This document shows positions 33,070-45,364 of a stretch of DNA of 64,000 nucleotides, one piece after another. The stretch's first letter is position 1; each line of letters opens with the position of its first letter. The notes under the pieces were generated by a model. The model ran no database searches. It was given only the letters and a program-made list of their open reading frames with translations, and was not told where the DNA came from. The DNA is from Acytostelium subglobosum LB1 (taxonomy: Eukaryota > Evosea > Eumycetozoa > Acytosteliales > Acytosteliaceae). The position numbers and the translations under genes are program-made. The stretch spans positions 124,001-188,000 of the forward strand of contig NW_012236503.1 in NCBI RefSeq assembly GCF_000787575.1, given 5' to 3'.

Positions 33070-35177
33070 ATGAACAACGCATTCTCAAATGCAAAAGGAT
33101 TGTACTTTGGTGATCCTTTGGTAGATGATATAAAGTCAAAGCAACAGGATAATGAACATGATCTGGTGTTGTTGGAGGCGAGGTTGGCAGACGTCGAACA
33201 TGAGATGTCGGTGATGCTATCTCTCAAACAAGAGTTGGTTGACAATATACAGCGCGTGAAGAAGGACAAGTATGCACTGGACCAGCGCATGGTGCATTGC
33301 AAGCACTCGGTGCTGCTCAAGTGGAAGCACCTGGCCGCCAAGTTTGGCTTCTCCGAGTCGGAGGCGCCGTCGATCATCTCACTGCTGCCCACCGAGGTCA
33401 TGCTCAACATCTTTGGCTTCCTCTCATTCCAGGACATCAGCTTCTCGGTCTCGCGCGTCAGCAAGCTGTGGCATCGTCTGTCAATGTCCGACGTCATCTG
33501 GAAGTATCTGTTCCAGTGCAAGTGGAACACATTGGACGTGCATCATCAGAACGAGTCCAAGCCGCTCAAGGTCATTGCGTCGTCGTTCTGGTCCAGTCCC
33601 ATCCTGCCGCCGTCGCAGCCTCCCAACGCGGAGATACTGCCATCGACCATCTTCTCGACGCAACAGCCACACACGACCAATCCTCAATACTATGATCGAT
33701 CGGTCACAAGAATGACACCTCACTCTGCGATCCTGCCTCCATCCTCATCGTCATTCAGTTCATTCACAAACAATGTTAACAATAGCATCAACAACAACAA
33801 CAACATCAATGTGGACGTCAACAACAACAACAACAACAACAACAACATTGTTGATGCCAACAACAACAATAACAGTAACAATCATGTTGGAGGTATACCA
33901 TTGATACCAATTACAACAACTACGACATCATCAACAACATCAGCCAACAAGAGAGAGTTGGTGGACATGAACAATGACATGCCAACAAGCTCACATATAC
34001 ATGACGACGACCATCATCACGATCATCACAATGGTGGCCCACTCAACAAGTTGAAGAAGCGCGTTAGGATAGATTGGCGCGAGCTCTATCTCAAACGTTT
34101 GAAGATCGAGCATAACTGGTGGACGAGCAACTGTCGCTCCAAGAAGTTCCCCGGCCACTCGGACTGGACGACGTGCATGCAGTTCGATGCCAAGATCCTC
34201 GTGACGGGCTCGTGGGACTCGTCGCTCAAGCTCTGGAACATCGACACGGGTGACTGCGTCGTGCTGTCCAGTCCGCAGATGGGTGGCCACCAGGCTGGCA
34301 TCACCTGCATCCAGTTCAAGGGCAACAGACTCATCAGTGGCAGCTCCGATGCAACACTGCGCATCTGGGACCTGTCCACAGGTGACTGTCTGCATGTTCT
34401 GCGCGGACATACCGAGGGTGTCAGCTGTCTGACCATCATCGACGACAACACCGTGGCCAGTGGTTCATTGGACAACACCATCAATCTCTGGTCCATTGAG
34501 ACTGGCAAGCTATTACATTCATTCTCTGTAAGTTATATGACATTGACGACATTGATTGAGTGAGCGCGATACTAACTCCCAACGATCAGACTCATGTCAC
34601 AGGCATCACTTGTTTGTATTACAAGAACAACTTGCTCATTAGTGGAACGATGGGTGGAGTGCTCAACGTGATTGACTTGCCATCACGCATCGTGGTGCAG
34701 ACGCTACATGGACACAGCGATCGTGTCACTTCTATACAGTGGTGGGACAATCCCAACGGCGAGTCACACATCGTAAGCTCGTCGTGGGACTATACACTGC
34801 GCGTCTGGAACATCCAGACAGGCCGCGCCATCCACGTGCTCTCGGGCCACACATTCCGAGTGCGTTGTACATATATCCGTGGCAACATCCTTGTGTCGGG
34901 CTCGTGGGACACTACAGTGCGTGTCTGGGACCTGCTCACAGGCAAGTGCATCCACACACTGATTGGACATAGCTTCAATGTTTGGGGCGTCCAGTTTGAA
35001 GGCAAGCGATTGGTCACTGCTGGATGGGATCGCAAGGTCAAGGTCTGGGACATTGAGACTGGCAAGCTACTCTACACCCTGGAGGGCCACACCGAATCAA
35101 TCATATGTCTCCAATTCAAAGGTAGCAAGCTAGTCACTGCTGCCAAAGAGATAATAGTCTGGGACTTTGATGTCTAG
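33070..35177 (+). CDS. F-box/WD40 protein (Cdc4/Fbw7-like SCF adaptor)
   Basis: Two exons, 33070-34527 and 34590-35177, give 681 residues; the join is LLHSFSTHVTGITC. A coiled coil (about 25-75) precedes the F-box at about 105-155 (LLPTEVMLNIFGFLSFQDIS, then VSKLWHRLS). An Asn/Thr-rich linker (about 210-320) is encoded by CAA/AAC repeats. WD40 repeats follow from about 355 to the end (VTGSWDSSLKLWNIDTG, ISGSSDATLRIWDLSTG, ASGSLDNTINLWSIETG, VSSSWDYTLRVWNIQTG and others), seven or eight in all, forming a substrate-binding propeller. The F-box would bind Skp1. It is smaller than D. discoideum FbxA and I cannot match it to a named gene. Confidence 0.92.
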
Positions 35178-36060
35178 CTCAGCCAACAATCAATCCCATC
35201 CATCATTCCAATCACTCCATCCATTCAATCAAACATTCATGATGACAGTACTTCAAGTAATATAGGTGTTGCGCACGAGCGCTCACCTCTCTACCAGGGG
35301 CAGCCAGGTCATGCCAGGCCAGTCCCAAACCAGATCAGTACTTCAATCAATCGTCATGTTTATACAAACATAGTAATACATGTTGGACCAACCCATATCC
35401 AACCTCCACCTCCTCCCTCCTACTTCCTCCCCATTATCCAATCAATCGCCAAGTTTCCCACCTCCTGGATCAATCAATGGACCCAACAATTGACATTAAC
35501 CATTCGATTATGTCCCGCACCGCACCGCCCCATCCTTCTAATCGATCCAAACCAAGCAAGTCAAGATTCGACTGAACAATCGTTTGAAGATGGTGGTGCA
35601 AGGCTGACCTGGCTGGCTATTTGGCAATGGGATGGGATGGGACGCCCCTCCATCTTCTTGTCCATCTCCCAACGGACACATACACCACCTACATTATCAT
35701 TATGTGTTATAATTAGCCAAACCAATCCCTTCATTAGCACCTCAACACCTAGTCCAGTCTATGCCGCACCCCAGCTTAGGAACTTGACATGTCCCTGCCT
35801 GTCCCTTCCCCTTACTCCTCCTTCCATTACAAGTTGTTGTTACCAACACTTATTCAAACACAATAACACTATCATTGATGTCGCGCACACTACACACTCG
35901 TATGACTGAATGACTTGACTTTGGCAACCTCCATTGCTCTTTGTTGGCTGGCAGGAAACAACTTGGGGACCAAATTAAGTCTGGTGTCCTAGTTTGTTTT
36001 GTGTTAACATTTATTACCTAATTTGGAAAGGAGTGTGGGAATTTGACCTGATGATCTGAA

Positions 36061-36094
<34 letters not shown>

Positions 36095-36279
36095 TCAATC
36101 CATCATCTTGTCTCTAGCAGTTGTTGTTGATGAGATGATGATGAATAAGAATAACAAACCAAGGATGGTTGTTTGAACAAACAACAACATAAAAACTCAA
36201 CAATCTTTAAATTTCTACAACATTTACTCAACAACTATCAACTAGTCAAGTTACAAATACATAACAACAAACAAAGAAG
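35178..36279. other. Intergenic gap (1.1 kb)
   Basis: Low-complexity sequence rich in ATCCAATC and CCTCC motifs, a CA run (36062-36091) and an AAC-rich leader before the next gene. A 139-residue reading frame at 35490-35909 has no protein-like features. Nothing supported. Confidence 0.6.
36062..36091. repeat. CA dinucleotide run
   Basis: Simple CA repeat about 190 bp upstream of the acyl-CoA synthetase start. Confidence 0.9.
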
Positions 36280-38466
36280 ATGTTAGATACTTGGTTGGCT
36301 GTCGGACTGGTCGTGGTCAGTGGACTGCTGGCTTATAGATGGAAACGTCCACATCCATTTGGACAGACTATTGAAATCGGTGAAGCGGCACCAGGTGAGG
36401 GCCGTGCAAGAAGGAATGCATCACATCCAGAGTTGGTCTCACACATGGAGGATCAACAAGTTTATACACTCTACGATTCATTGTTGTAAGTATCATTGTT
36501 GTTAACATGTTCATTCAATCAATCATGATTCAAAGTTCTCTAACATGTTGTTGAAAAACTCCTAGGACTGCTTGTAAGAAGTACAGTCACAAGGAATGCT
36601 TTGGACAAAGGAACATTGGAAAGAATGGAGAGCTTCAGGAACACTTCGAGTTCATCACATACGCAGTGTTCTTGAACAAGTGCGAGACAATCTTCCAAGC
36701 CTTGTGCGAGATTGGTATCAAGCCAGTAAGTTGATGATTGATTGATTGAGGTGGAGAGAGGTCTACTGGACGCGACATTCATACTTAACATCTAATCCAA
36801 TCACAAATAGAAAATGAAGGTTGGCATATTCAGCAGAAACAGATTGGAATGGCTGGTTGTGCAAGGTGCCAGCTTTATGCAATCAAACATTATTGTGTCG
36901 TTCTACGAGACGTTGGGCGCAGAGTCTTTGACATTCGTCAGCAAGCACGCTGAGATTGAGATTGCATTCTGCTCCAAGGAGACGCTGGACAAGACAAGGG
37001 AGATCGCATTGTCGGTCAAGGGCATCAAGTGCATCGTCTGCTTTGACAATGTCCCCGACGAGACTCGCAAGGATCTCGAGTCGCAGGGCCTCACATTCTA
37101 CACGTTTGACGAGCTGATGGAGAAGGGCAAGGCTGCCAATGGCACACACAACCACGTGCCACCCAAGCCCGACGACTTGTCCACCATCATGTACACCAGT
37201 GGCACCACTGGCGACCCCAAGGGAGTCATGATCACACACAGGAACGTCATCTCGGTCGTCTGCGCCGTCAAGACCCTGGCCGACGTCTATGACAACGACA
37301 CTCACTACTCCTACCTGCCCTACGCACACATCCTCGAGCGTGTAGTCGTCGCCCTATCCTTCCACTATGGTGCCCGTGTCGGCATCTTCTGTGGCGACAC
37401 CACCAAGATCCTCACCGAGGTCAAGTCGTTGCGCCCAACGCTGTTCATTGGTGTGCCACGTGTGTTTGAGCGTATCAAGGCTGGCGTGTTCAAGGAGGTC
37501 GCCAAGCAATCATCTACCAAGCAGGCCCTGTTCAACCTGGCCTACAAGCTAAAGCACTCATGCATCGTCAACGGCATCCAGCTGCCCCTGATCGAGAGCC
37601 TGCTCAACATGGTCGTCTTCAACAAGCTCAAGCAGCAGCTCGGAGGTCAGGTCCGTGTCATCCTCTCTGGAGGCGCACCTCTCTCACACGACACTGAGGC
37701 CTTCCTAAAGGTGGCCTTCTCATGTGCCATCGTCCAGGGCTACGGTCTGACCGAGAGCTGTGGAGGCACTGCTGTCAAGCTCCTGCAGGACGAGAGTCTG
37801 GGCTCGCTTGGACCACCCTTTGTCTCGTGTGAGATCAAGCTGGTGGACGTGCCCGAGCTCAACTATCTCACCAGCTCCAACCCACCCTGCGGTGAGGTGT
37901 GTCTGCGCGGCCCATCCATCTCGATTGGTTACTACAAGGACGAGGCCAAGACCAAGCAGGACTTCAAGGACGGCTGGTTCTCTACTGGAGACATTGGCCG
38001 CTGGAACCCAGATGGCTCGCTCAGCATCATCGACAGGAAGAAGAACATATTCAAGCTGTCACAGGGCGAGTACATTGCCGTCGAGAAGATCGAGAACATC
38101 CTGAACAAGAGTCTGTGGATTGCTCAGATCTGCGTGTATGGTGACTCGGAGAAGGCCTCCATCATCGCGCTGATCCATCCACACCAGGACAAGGCCGAGG
38201 AGTGGGCACGCAGCAAGGGACTGAACATCAGCTTCAAGGAGATCTGCGAGAACAAAGAGTTCAACCAGGTCATCCTGAAGGACATCACCGACGTTGGCAA
38301 GAAGTCCAAGCTGTTTGGCTTTGAGATTCCAAGGAAGATCCATGTCTTCCACGACGCATTCAGTGACACCAACGACATGATGACCCCATCATTCAAGCTC
38401 AAGAGGCCACAAATCAAGGAGCACTACAAGGCAATCATTGATGAATTGTACCGTGATTTGGAGTAG
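36280..38466 (+). CDS. Long-chain fatty acid-CoA ligase (ACSL/Fcs type)
   Basis: Three exons (36280-36485, 36566-36725, 36811-38466) give 673 residues. Makes acyl-CoA from long-chain fatty acids, ATP and CoA. Residues 4-20 are a hydrophobic membrane anchor (WLAVGLVVVSGLLAYRW). The AMP-binding P-loop YTSGTTGDPKGV is at about residue 250, followed by SYLPYAHILERVV, LSGGAPLSHDTEAFL, VQGYGLTESCGG and the C-terminal hinge GDIGRWNPDGSLSIIDRKKNIFKLSQGEYI, all as in eukaryotic ACSLs. D. discoideum has two such enzymes, FcsA and FcsB, and FcsA is endosomal; I cannot decide which this matches. Coding GC is high. Confidence 0.95.
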
Positions 38467-38833
38467 ACTTGGAGCAGATAGAACATTCAATCAATCATAT
38501 CAATCAATCTCAGAGGGCAGTGTGGAAAGCATCCTTGAAGGATCATGCCCGTCCATCTCTCTCTTTGTCTCATCCTTACTTTACTTTCCATTATTAATTA
38601 ATTAAACAACAACCCATGAGCGACACTCATCAATCGAGTTTGTCTTTCCCAATCCAAAGTAGAGATGTGACCAATGGTCCACTTCTTAGAAAAAAGTGTT
38701 GACACTAATGTTGGTTGGTGTTACTCACGCACACACTTGGCGCGCCATTGTCCAACAATGCTAGTTTGAAGTGAAGTCGGTCAAGTTGTAGTATTAGGTG
38801 TAATTGAATGACTGACTGACTAGCTGGCTGAGA
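38467..38833. other. Intergenic gap
   Basis: AT-rich gap between two plus-strand genes, with a TTAATTAATTAA block near 38595. No gene seen. Confidence 0.6.
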
Positions 38834-41800
38834 ATGATGCCATCGTCATTTTCCCTAATGTCCAAAGATCAACAACAACAACAACAACAACCTCTTCTTC
38901 GTATCTATAGACCACTACCAACCTTTAAGTTACAACCATTGAGTAGTACAAACAATATCAATAACAGCAATAGTAATAGTAGTAGTAGTAGTAGTAGTAC
39001 TAATAGCAATAACAATAACAATGGCAGTGTACTTAAGAAGTCACCACAACAGTTACAGTTCAAACCAACAGCATTGAATCTTTCAACAACAGCAACAACA
39101 ACAACAAGTGTATCTAGACCTACTAACTTAGGTGTTTCATTGGGCGCTCAAAAACTTCGACCTCTACCATCTTTATCACAGATTCAACCTCTACTTCAAC
39201 AGCAGCAGAGCACCAATATTAATGTAGGGACTGCAACGGCTGCTGGCGCAACTGCATCAACAACAACAACACAGCCCAACAGCAAGAAAACACTGTTTCA
39301 TCCATACTCCAAACCAACACTTCAACTACATCCACCATTGGCAAAGCCTGTAGCACTATCTTTCACATCGACGACGTCAACTTCATCATCAAACGATACA
39401 ATAGTTCTGTTGCCAATACCTCATCATCAACCGTCAGCACTTGGACCTCGAACCCCGACTCGACCAAATCCGCTTCAGACCATGCCAAGGCAGGTGTTGC
39501 AGCTGACACCGCCACCTCCACCTCCTCAACATCAACCTCAGGCTCCATCATCACCAACACAACTTGTTGTAGATGTTGATAAACAACAACACATTCACGA
39601 TTCATTCTTTGATGATGAAATACCGATGGAAGAGGAGAAACGGTCACAGACACTGGCATTGACACATGGTATTCAACAACATATTGATCAACAACAATTG
39701 GATAGACTTAATTGCCCTATCAATACATTGGTCGATGTTATCGAGATTGAATCATCTCCACCCGCTGGATTGGCAAATCCAACATCAGCTATTCCTATTC
39801 CAACCGAAGCGACAACAACTATCCATCTGACTAATGAACATATGCACATTGTCCGCGATTCACCACCTGCACAAACTACTTCGTTGCCATCATCAGATCA
39901 TCCCATGGCATTGGAGACAACATCACTGCCATTGCCTAATATTGCGCCACTCACAACCACATCTGTTGAACTCCCTCCATCAATAACAACTCCACTTTCA
40001 ACCGACATGACATCAACCACAACTACGACCGCGTCCACGATGACCATGACCACGGCAACAGGAGCAACCATATCCCCAACAAAGGACCTGGCAATACTAT
40101 CAAACAAAGAGTCTGTTCCCGACACTCAAGAAAGTCCAACAAAGCCCATCAAAGACCTCACGCCCTATCAACAGACAATATCTAATGGCGATGTATGTTA
40201 CATTCACTCAAACATTCATTCATTCACTCAATCACTCTCTCACTCACTCAAACACAATCAATCACAACACATTACAGGAAGCCAATTGTGTAATATGTTA
40301 TGACTACTTTCATCAAACGGGTGAGCATAGGCCAGCCGCTCTCAAGTGTGGACATATCTTTGGAGGCTCATGTATACGCAAATGGTTGGACCAGAAGAAG
40401 TCGCATGGAATGTGCCCAAACTGCAAGGAAAAGGCGTCGAAGCGTGATATCCGCGATATCTTCCTGCCCAAGGGACTGTGCGAGGTCGATCCCACCCAAG
40501 ACGCTCTTGCATGCCGCAGGATCATTGAGTCCAAGGACAGGGATATCCAAAAACTCAAGAAGAAAATAGCCATACTAAAGGCCAAGTTGGAGGCGAAGCA
40601 TATGATGACCAAGAATTCCGGTGTACCATTCGTCAATAGCAAGCAAGTGCCTGCTTCACTTCCTGGAGCCGCAGCACTGATACAACCGCGATCACTTCAG
40701 CCACCCACATTATCGAATTCACATCTGATGCCCAATCATACAAGGCATTCCATCGATCAACCAAAGAGTGAACATCACATTGAACAACAACAGAGCGCAG
40801 CGAATGGACCGAATAACTTCCAACCAATATCATATGTTAAGCTAAAGGTAACTAAAGTGATCATTCACTCACTCACTCGATCCAACCAACTAACTAATCG
40901 ATCGATCAATCTAGGGATCCAACACATTTGATTTCTCGTCAAAGTTGGGAGTTGTCGTTGCCTCTCATTCCCGGTCCAACAGTGACTTTGGGATCGTCAA
41001 GATATCCTCCTTGGACTCTTCTAGCACAGACTTTATTTATAACCTTCACAAAGAGTATGTATCCAGTTAGTTCATCACGAATAACTCATACTTACTCACT
41101 CTATCCCAGATTCATTCGTGATATCAAGACAAACAATCATATACCGAATATGGCTTGCTCGATATCCCAGGACAAGACTGTCAAGTTGTTCAACATCCAC
41201 ACCAAGAATACAATATTTAAGTATGATCTTGGTGCACCAGGATGGTCATGCGAGTTTGATCATCAAGACGAGAACATATTCTACGCCTCTTCCGTCAAGT
41301 CCACCTTTGCATTTGACTTGAGGAATACATTGTAAGTTCATCATTCATTGATCGATTGATGGACAACCCACTAACTACCTGGACCTTAGTTCACCTTTGA
41401 CATCATTCCATTCACCGAACGAATCACCAGTCTATCGTCTACTGAGTGTGGCACAAACAATCTCACCATCACAGCTGTCTAATAGCAGCCAGATTGGTAC
41501 GGGTGGATTGTTTGCCGCAAACAACAGTCTAACATTTTGGGAGAAGAGTACACCATCGACAATGACAACATCGATAACATCGACAACGACAACAACCGAA
41601 CAGACAATACCCGAATCATCATCAATATTATCTCCATTGTGTCCCAAGTTTACGCCATATCCCATTGGACTCGAAGGCAGATGTATCAATATTAGCCACG
41701 ACCCCACCAGCCAGTACTTTATGGCATCTTTCCACAGCAGCCCGTCATATCCAATGAACAGCCATTGTGTATTCAAACATCTTGGTCGCGGTTACGTCGA

Positions 41801-42095
41801 AGAGGTGCGATCAATCTATACCAATTCACAACACAAAGAGTTGTCGCGGTCCATTATATTCTCACCGCCACAACAACAACTACCCAACAACAATATGGTG
41901 TACGCAGCACTGTGCACTGGCAATCCGACCAAGGGTGTCAACATTTGGAACGTGACAACTGGCATGGACACGCAGACACTGGACACGACCGAGCCCGCGG
42001 TCGAGCTCCTACATCTCAACTATCGCCAGGAGGAATACCTTTTGAGTCTTGGCACGCAGTTTATGTACATATTCAAGAACAACGCCACACCGTAA
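38834..42095 (+). CDS. RFWD3-like RING/WD40 E3 ubiquitin ligase
   Basis: Five exons (38834-40192, 40278-40847, 40915-41054, 41110-41331, 41390-42095) give 998 residues with every join in frame. Residues 1-450 are low-complexity Ser/Thr/Asn/Gln/Pro-rich. The RING finger starts exon 2 (about 457-502: NCVICYDYFHQTGEHRP, KCGHIFGGSCIRKW, CPNC) and matches RFWD3, including KASKRDIRDIFLP after it. A coiled coil follows (about 520-560). The rest is a degenerate WD40 propeller (NMACSISQDKTVKLFNI, GAPGWSCEFD, FYASSVKSTFAFDLRNT). Human RFWD3 ubiquitylates RPA and RAD51 at stalled forks and crosslinks; that role is carried over from the family. Either of two adjacent ATGs could be the start. Confidence 0.88.
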
Positions 42096-42262
42096 TATTA
42101 ATTAATTATTAATTACTATTTACAAGAAACAACCATTGGGGTTGTTAATAATGTAGAGATCTGTTCTCCCATCTTGAAACACTCACCTTTATTCATTCAC
42201 TTCACTTCACTTCACTTCACACATATATATATTCACATATATTATACTTAAGTTTGTTATCA

Positions 42263-44422
42263 ATGCTATCCAACAACAACAACAACACTACAACTACAAC
42301 AACAACTAAGGATGACCAAAACCTATTATCTATTTCGCAATACGACCGGTATGACTACACCAAATCTGTTTGGGTAAAGAATATTGAAAGGACAGATAGA
42401 ATGTGTTTAATAGAGTTCAATAGAGATTGGGAGTATTATGATCAGTTGAAGAAAGATATTAGAGCAAGAGCATTAGATTTGGGTATCTCTGAACAATCAC
42501 ACTTTACAATACATTTGAAGGACGGTAACAATATAATCCAAGAAGCCAAACAACCAAACGACAAGATCATTTGGGATGGAATAACAGAACTTTATGTCAA
42601 AGATGAAGCTGTTCAAAAGGACAATGGTATGCACATTTATTAATGGTTAATAATAACTATTCTATTCTGATGAATCAAACAAACTTTCTACAATTTAGCC
42701 AAGAGACCTAATGAATTTGAGATTGTTGATGGTGGTCAAAGACAAAAGAAAGTTAAATTAGATTGTGACTTTGATTTCAACAACATCAGTAACAACAACA
42801 ATGACCAGGTCAAAGTTGTTAATAGAGATATTACACAGAGATTATGGAAAGTGATCAAAAATAATCAGGGAAAATATAATGGAGTAAATGTCCATGGTCC
42901 AAAAGGAATGGGCAAGTCACACTCTCTCCTCCAGATCTCATCGATGCTTCAAAAGGACTTTAACAACCGTGTGATATATATTATGGATTGTCAAAGCTGG
43001 AAGGAATCCCCAGATCCCTATAAATTCTTTTTCGATAATCTGGATGATGCATTTAGATATGCTGGCGATCTCTTTGTACAACGTCACTCACATCGTCAAT
43101 ACTTTGACAAAGACAGTTTTCTTGGTCTATTGGACGACGTCGCATGGCATTGCAAAGACAAGAACTTAAATGTATACTTCATTTTCGACCAACACAATGA
43201 GTTGTCCGGCACTATTCGAAAGATAATTCCATTCTCAATAGTTGAAGGATATCTGGTTGTCAATCCCATCTGGAAACATTTTACAATTGTCTCGAGTACT
43301 TCCAGTAATGATTACCATTTAAATTCATATTGGCCAGTGTTCGAATACAATGAATGTTACACTGAGATGGAATTCAAACATTGGTTGAGGGTTGAGTCGA
43401 ACAAGATGGCAAGTTTGAATGCTGATGACACTAATTGGATCAAATCAATGACAGACTGGAATCCTATGGAGCTCCAGATGATTTCCAAATTTTGGAACAA
43501 CAACCAATTATTCTCATTGGACCAAGTGATAAAATGGTATGAGAACACTCGAACTCCCTGGATCATTGAACAAGATGATATGTTATGCAAAGAGATGGAA
43601 ATACAAATCAACGAATTGAATAGACACGAATATTATAATGCAATTGTATTGATGTCACTTGGTATTCCCTGGACCAAATTCATGAGCTTGGGCTCCTATG
43701 CAAAACTCAACAAACAACTTATGTATTCACGACACTCAGAGAATGAGCAACTCATTCTTCCCTATATTCCTCTGGTTCAAAAAGTACTGTCCAACCGTCA
43801 TAAGGACAATCAATTTTACATTCACCATTCATTGGCAATTTACAAATCAATCTTTTTGGGTTTAGTCAATTTGACCAGTGATGATTTAGAACGATGCATT
43901 CAAATGTATATAATAGACACACTTAAGAGGTCTATCAACAAATCACTGAAATTGAATTGGACAATACGTAATGAGACTAGAATTTACAATGGCCAAACAG
44001 AAGAGGTCTCAAGAATACCTAGTTATACATTTCAATCCAAACTATCGTTAGTTCAATTCATTGGAGATACAGATTTCTCAAATATCAATTGGACGATCAA
44101 CTCCATCTTGGTTCCAATCTCTCCAAGGTTTAAACATCATGAGAGTTGGTTCTTCTGGGACCCACAGTACAAGTTGCTAACAATATGCCAAATTTCTTTA
44201 AAGAAACAACAATATCAAAGCAATTGGAACGGAATAATACCTTCTAGTCTTCAGGCAAGAGCTATAACCGAATCCAAATGCCTTAAATATCAACTCTTCT
44301 GGTTCACACCAAAAGATCTAAAACCAGATGATAATGATTTGGACAATCATTATGTAGTGGAACTTGAGAACTACGACATCATTGAATCATTTCCACTTCT
44401 AGAATATATTAGGTTTCCATAG
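42263..44422 (+). CDS. Crinkler-type NTPase with possible C-terminal nuclease-like region
   Basis: Two exons, 42263-42626 and 42699-44422, give 695 residues with no interruption. The N-terminal domain (about 20-120, KSVWVKNIERTDRMCLIEF to ITELYVKD) is compact and could be the ubiquitin-like header of Crinkler proteins. A P-loop NTPase follows: Walker A GPKGMGKS (188-195) and Walker B VYFIFDQH (D285). Long helical regions come next. Near the C-terminus, SWFFWDPQYKLLTICQISLKK has the spacing of a PD-(D/E)xK-like core (Asp, then Gln-x-Ser-x-x-Lys). In oomycetes and chytrids such proteins are effectors; in free-living amoebae they may act in conflict between cells or against intracellular parasites. 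Family call is by motif recall; codons are more AT-rich than in neighbours, which fits a fast-evolving accessory gene. Confidence 0.6.
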
Positions 44423-44815
44423 GGTTGATGATTATCATTCAAACTCTATTTAATTAGTAACATTCATTTATAAACTCTAATTCAATTTTGAAATTAAATA
44501 AATAAATAAAGATAATAATACTTAAAATTTTTTAATTATTTTTAACTACCCTACCATATGGTAAGGGTATTTTTTAGATCAGTTCGAGTACAATGTACCC
44601 CATTGTTAGATCAAAAGGCACTCCCCTAGGAGGGGTCATTCTTGCAAAACAAAGCGATAGAGATAGCCCAAAACCAAAAGACAATCGAGGTGATCACACC
44701 CGAAAGATATTTAGGTCAATTCTTTGATCATTCATTCATTCACTTTCCAAGTTAAAAAACATACAATCATATAATAATATTATAATTAATTTCAATCTAT
44801 CAAATATAAATAATT
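44423..44815. other. Intergenic gap with several small hairpins
   Basis: AT-rich ends around a more structured middle. A palindrome-like hairpin at 44547-44569 (TACCCTACCAT paired with ATGGTAAGGGTA, one bulge) is followed directly by six Ts. Small stems lie at 44588-44598 (GTAC-AAT-GTAC, which competes with CAATG/CATTG) and 44623-44635 (CCCCT-AGG-AGGGG). No tRNA or known snRNA signature fits. Confidence 0.45.
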
Positions 44816-45205
44816 ATGTCTAAATATAACTCATTCTCTAACTTTATATTCACAATATTTATTATATTATTATCTTTATCATCAATTACAAATGCTCTTG
44901 ACTTACATTATAATGATCATCAATATAATACCAATCCACGTAGCCGTAGCTTAAAGGGTGGAGATGATGGTAGAGTACCAGCATTTGTTGAATATTTACC
45001 TTATATATATGCTGCTGCTGGAGTAGTTGGTATTGCCATTATTATAACCATAGTCGTAGTTGTGATTAGAAAGAGACGCCAAAATCGTGCACGTAAGGAT
45101 GCCGAATCCGGTACCGCTGGTGACAACCTGTTCTCCGAGACCAAACCATCCAATGTATCCCTGAGGACTACCACAACAACATCCGCCTCTGTGATCGCTC
45201 AATAA
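44816..45205 (+). CDS. Small single-pass type I membrane protein
   Basis: 129 residues, single exon. Residues 1-27 are a strong signal peptide (FIFTIFIILLSLSSITNA). A short polar luminal part (about 28-58) contains RSRSLKGGDDGR. The membrane helix is about 62-85 (IYAAAGVVGIAIIITIVVVVI) with the stop-transfer KRRQNRARK. The cytosolic tail is Ser/Thr-rich. This is a receptor-like or anchor-like layout without any recognised domain. Function unknown. Confidence 0.75.
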   Translation: MSKYNSFSNFIFTIFIILLSLSSITNALDLHYNDHQYNTNPRSRSLKGGDDGRVPAFVEYLPYIYAAAGVVGIAIIITIVVVVIRKRRQNRARKDAESGTAGDNLFSETKPSNVSLRTTTTTSASVIAQ

Positions 45206-45364
45206 AAATCATGATGTTGTGGATGCCCAGCATCCTGGCGCCAGGTGTCCAAGTGTTGGAACCAGTCGTTCAATGAATCAATCAACCAATCAATGAAAAA
45301 TAAAGCATCAATCAATGTATCCATCCTCCAATCCAATCCAATCCATCAATTAATCGATCAATGA

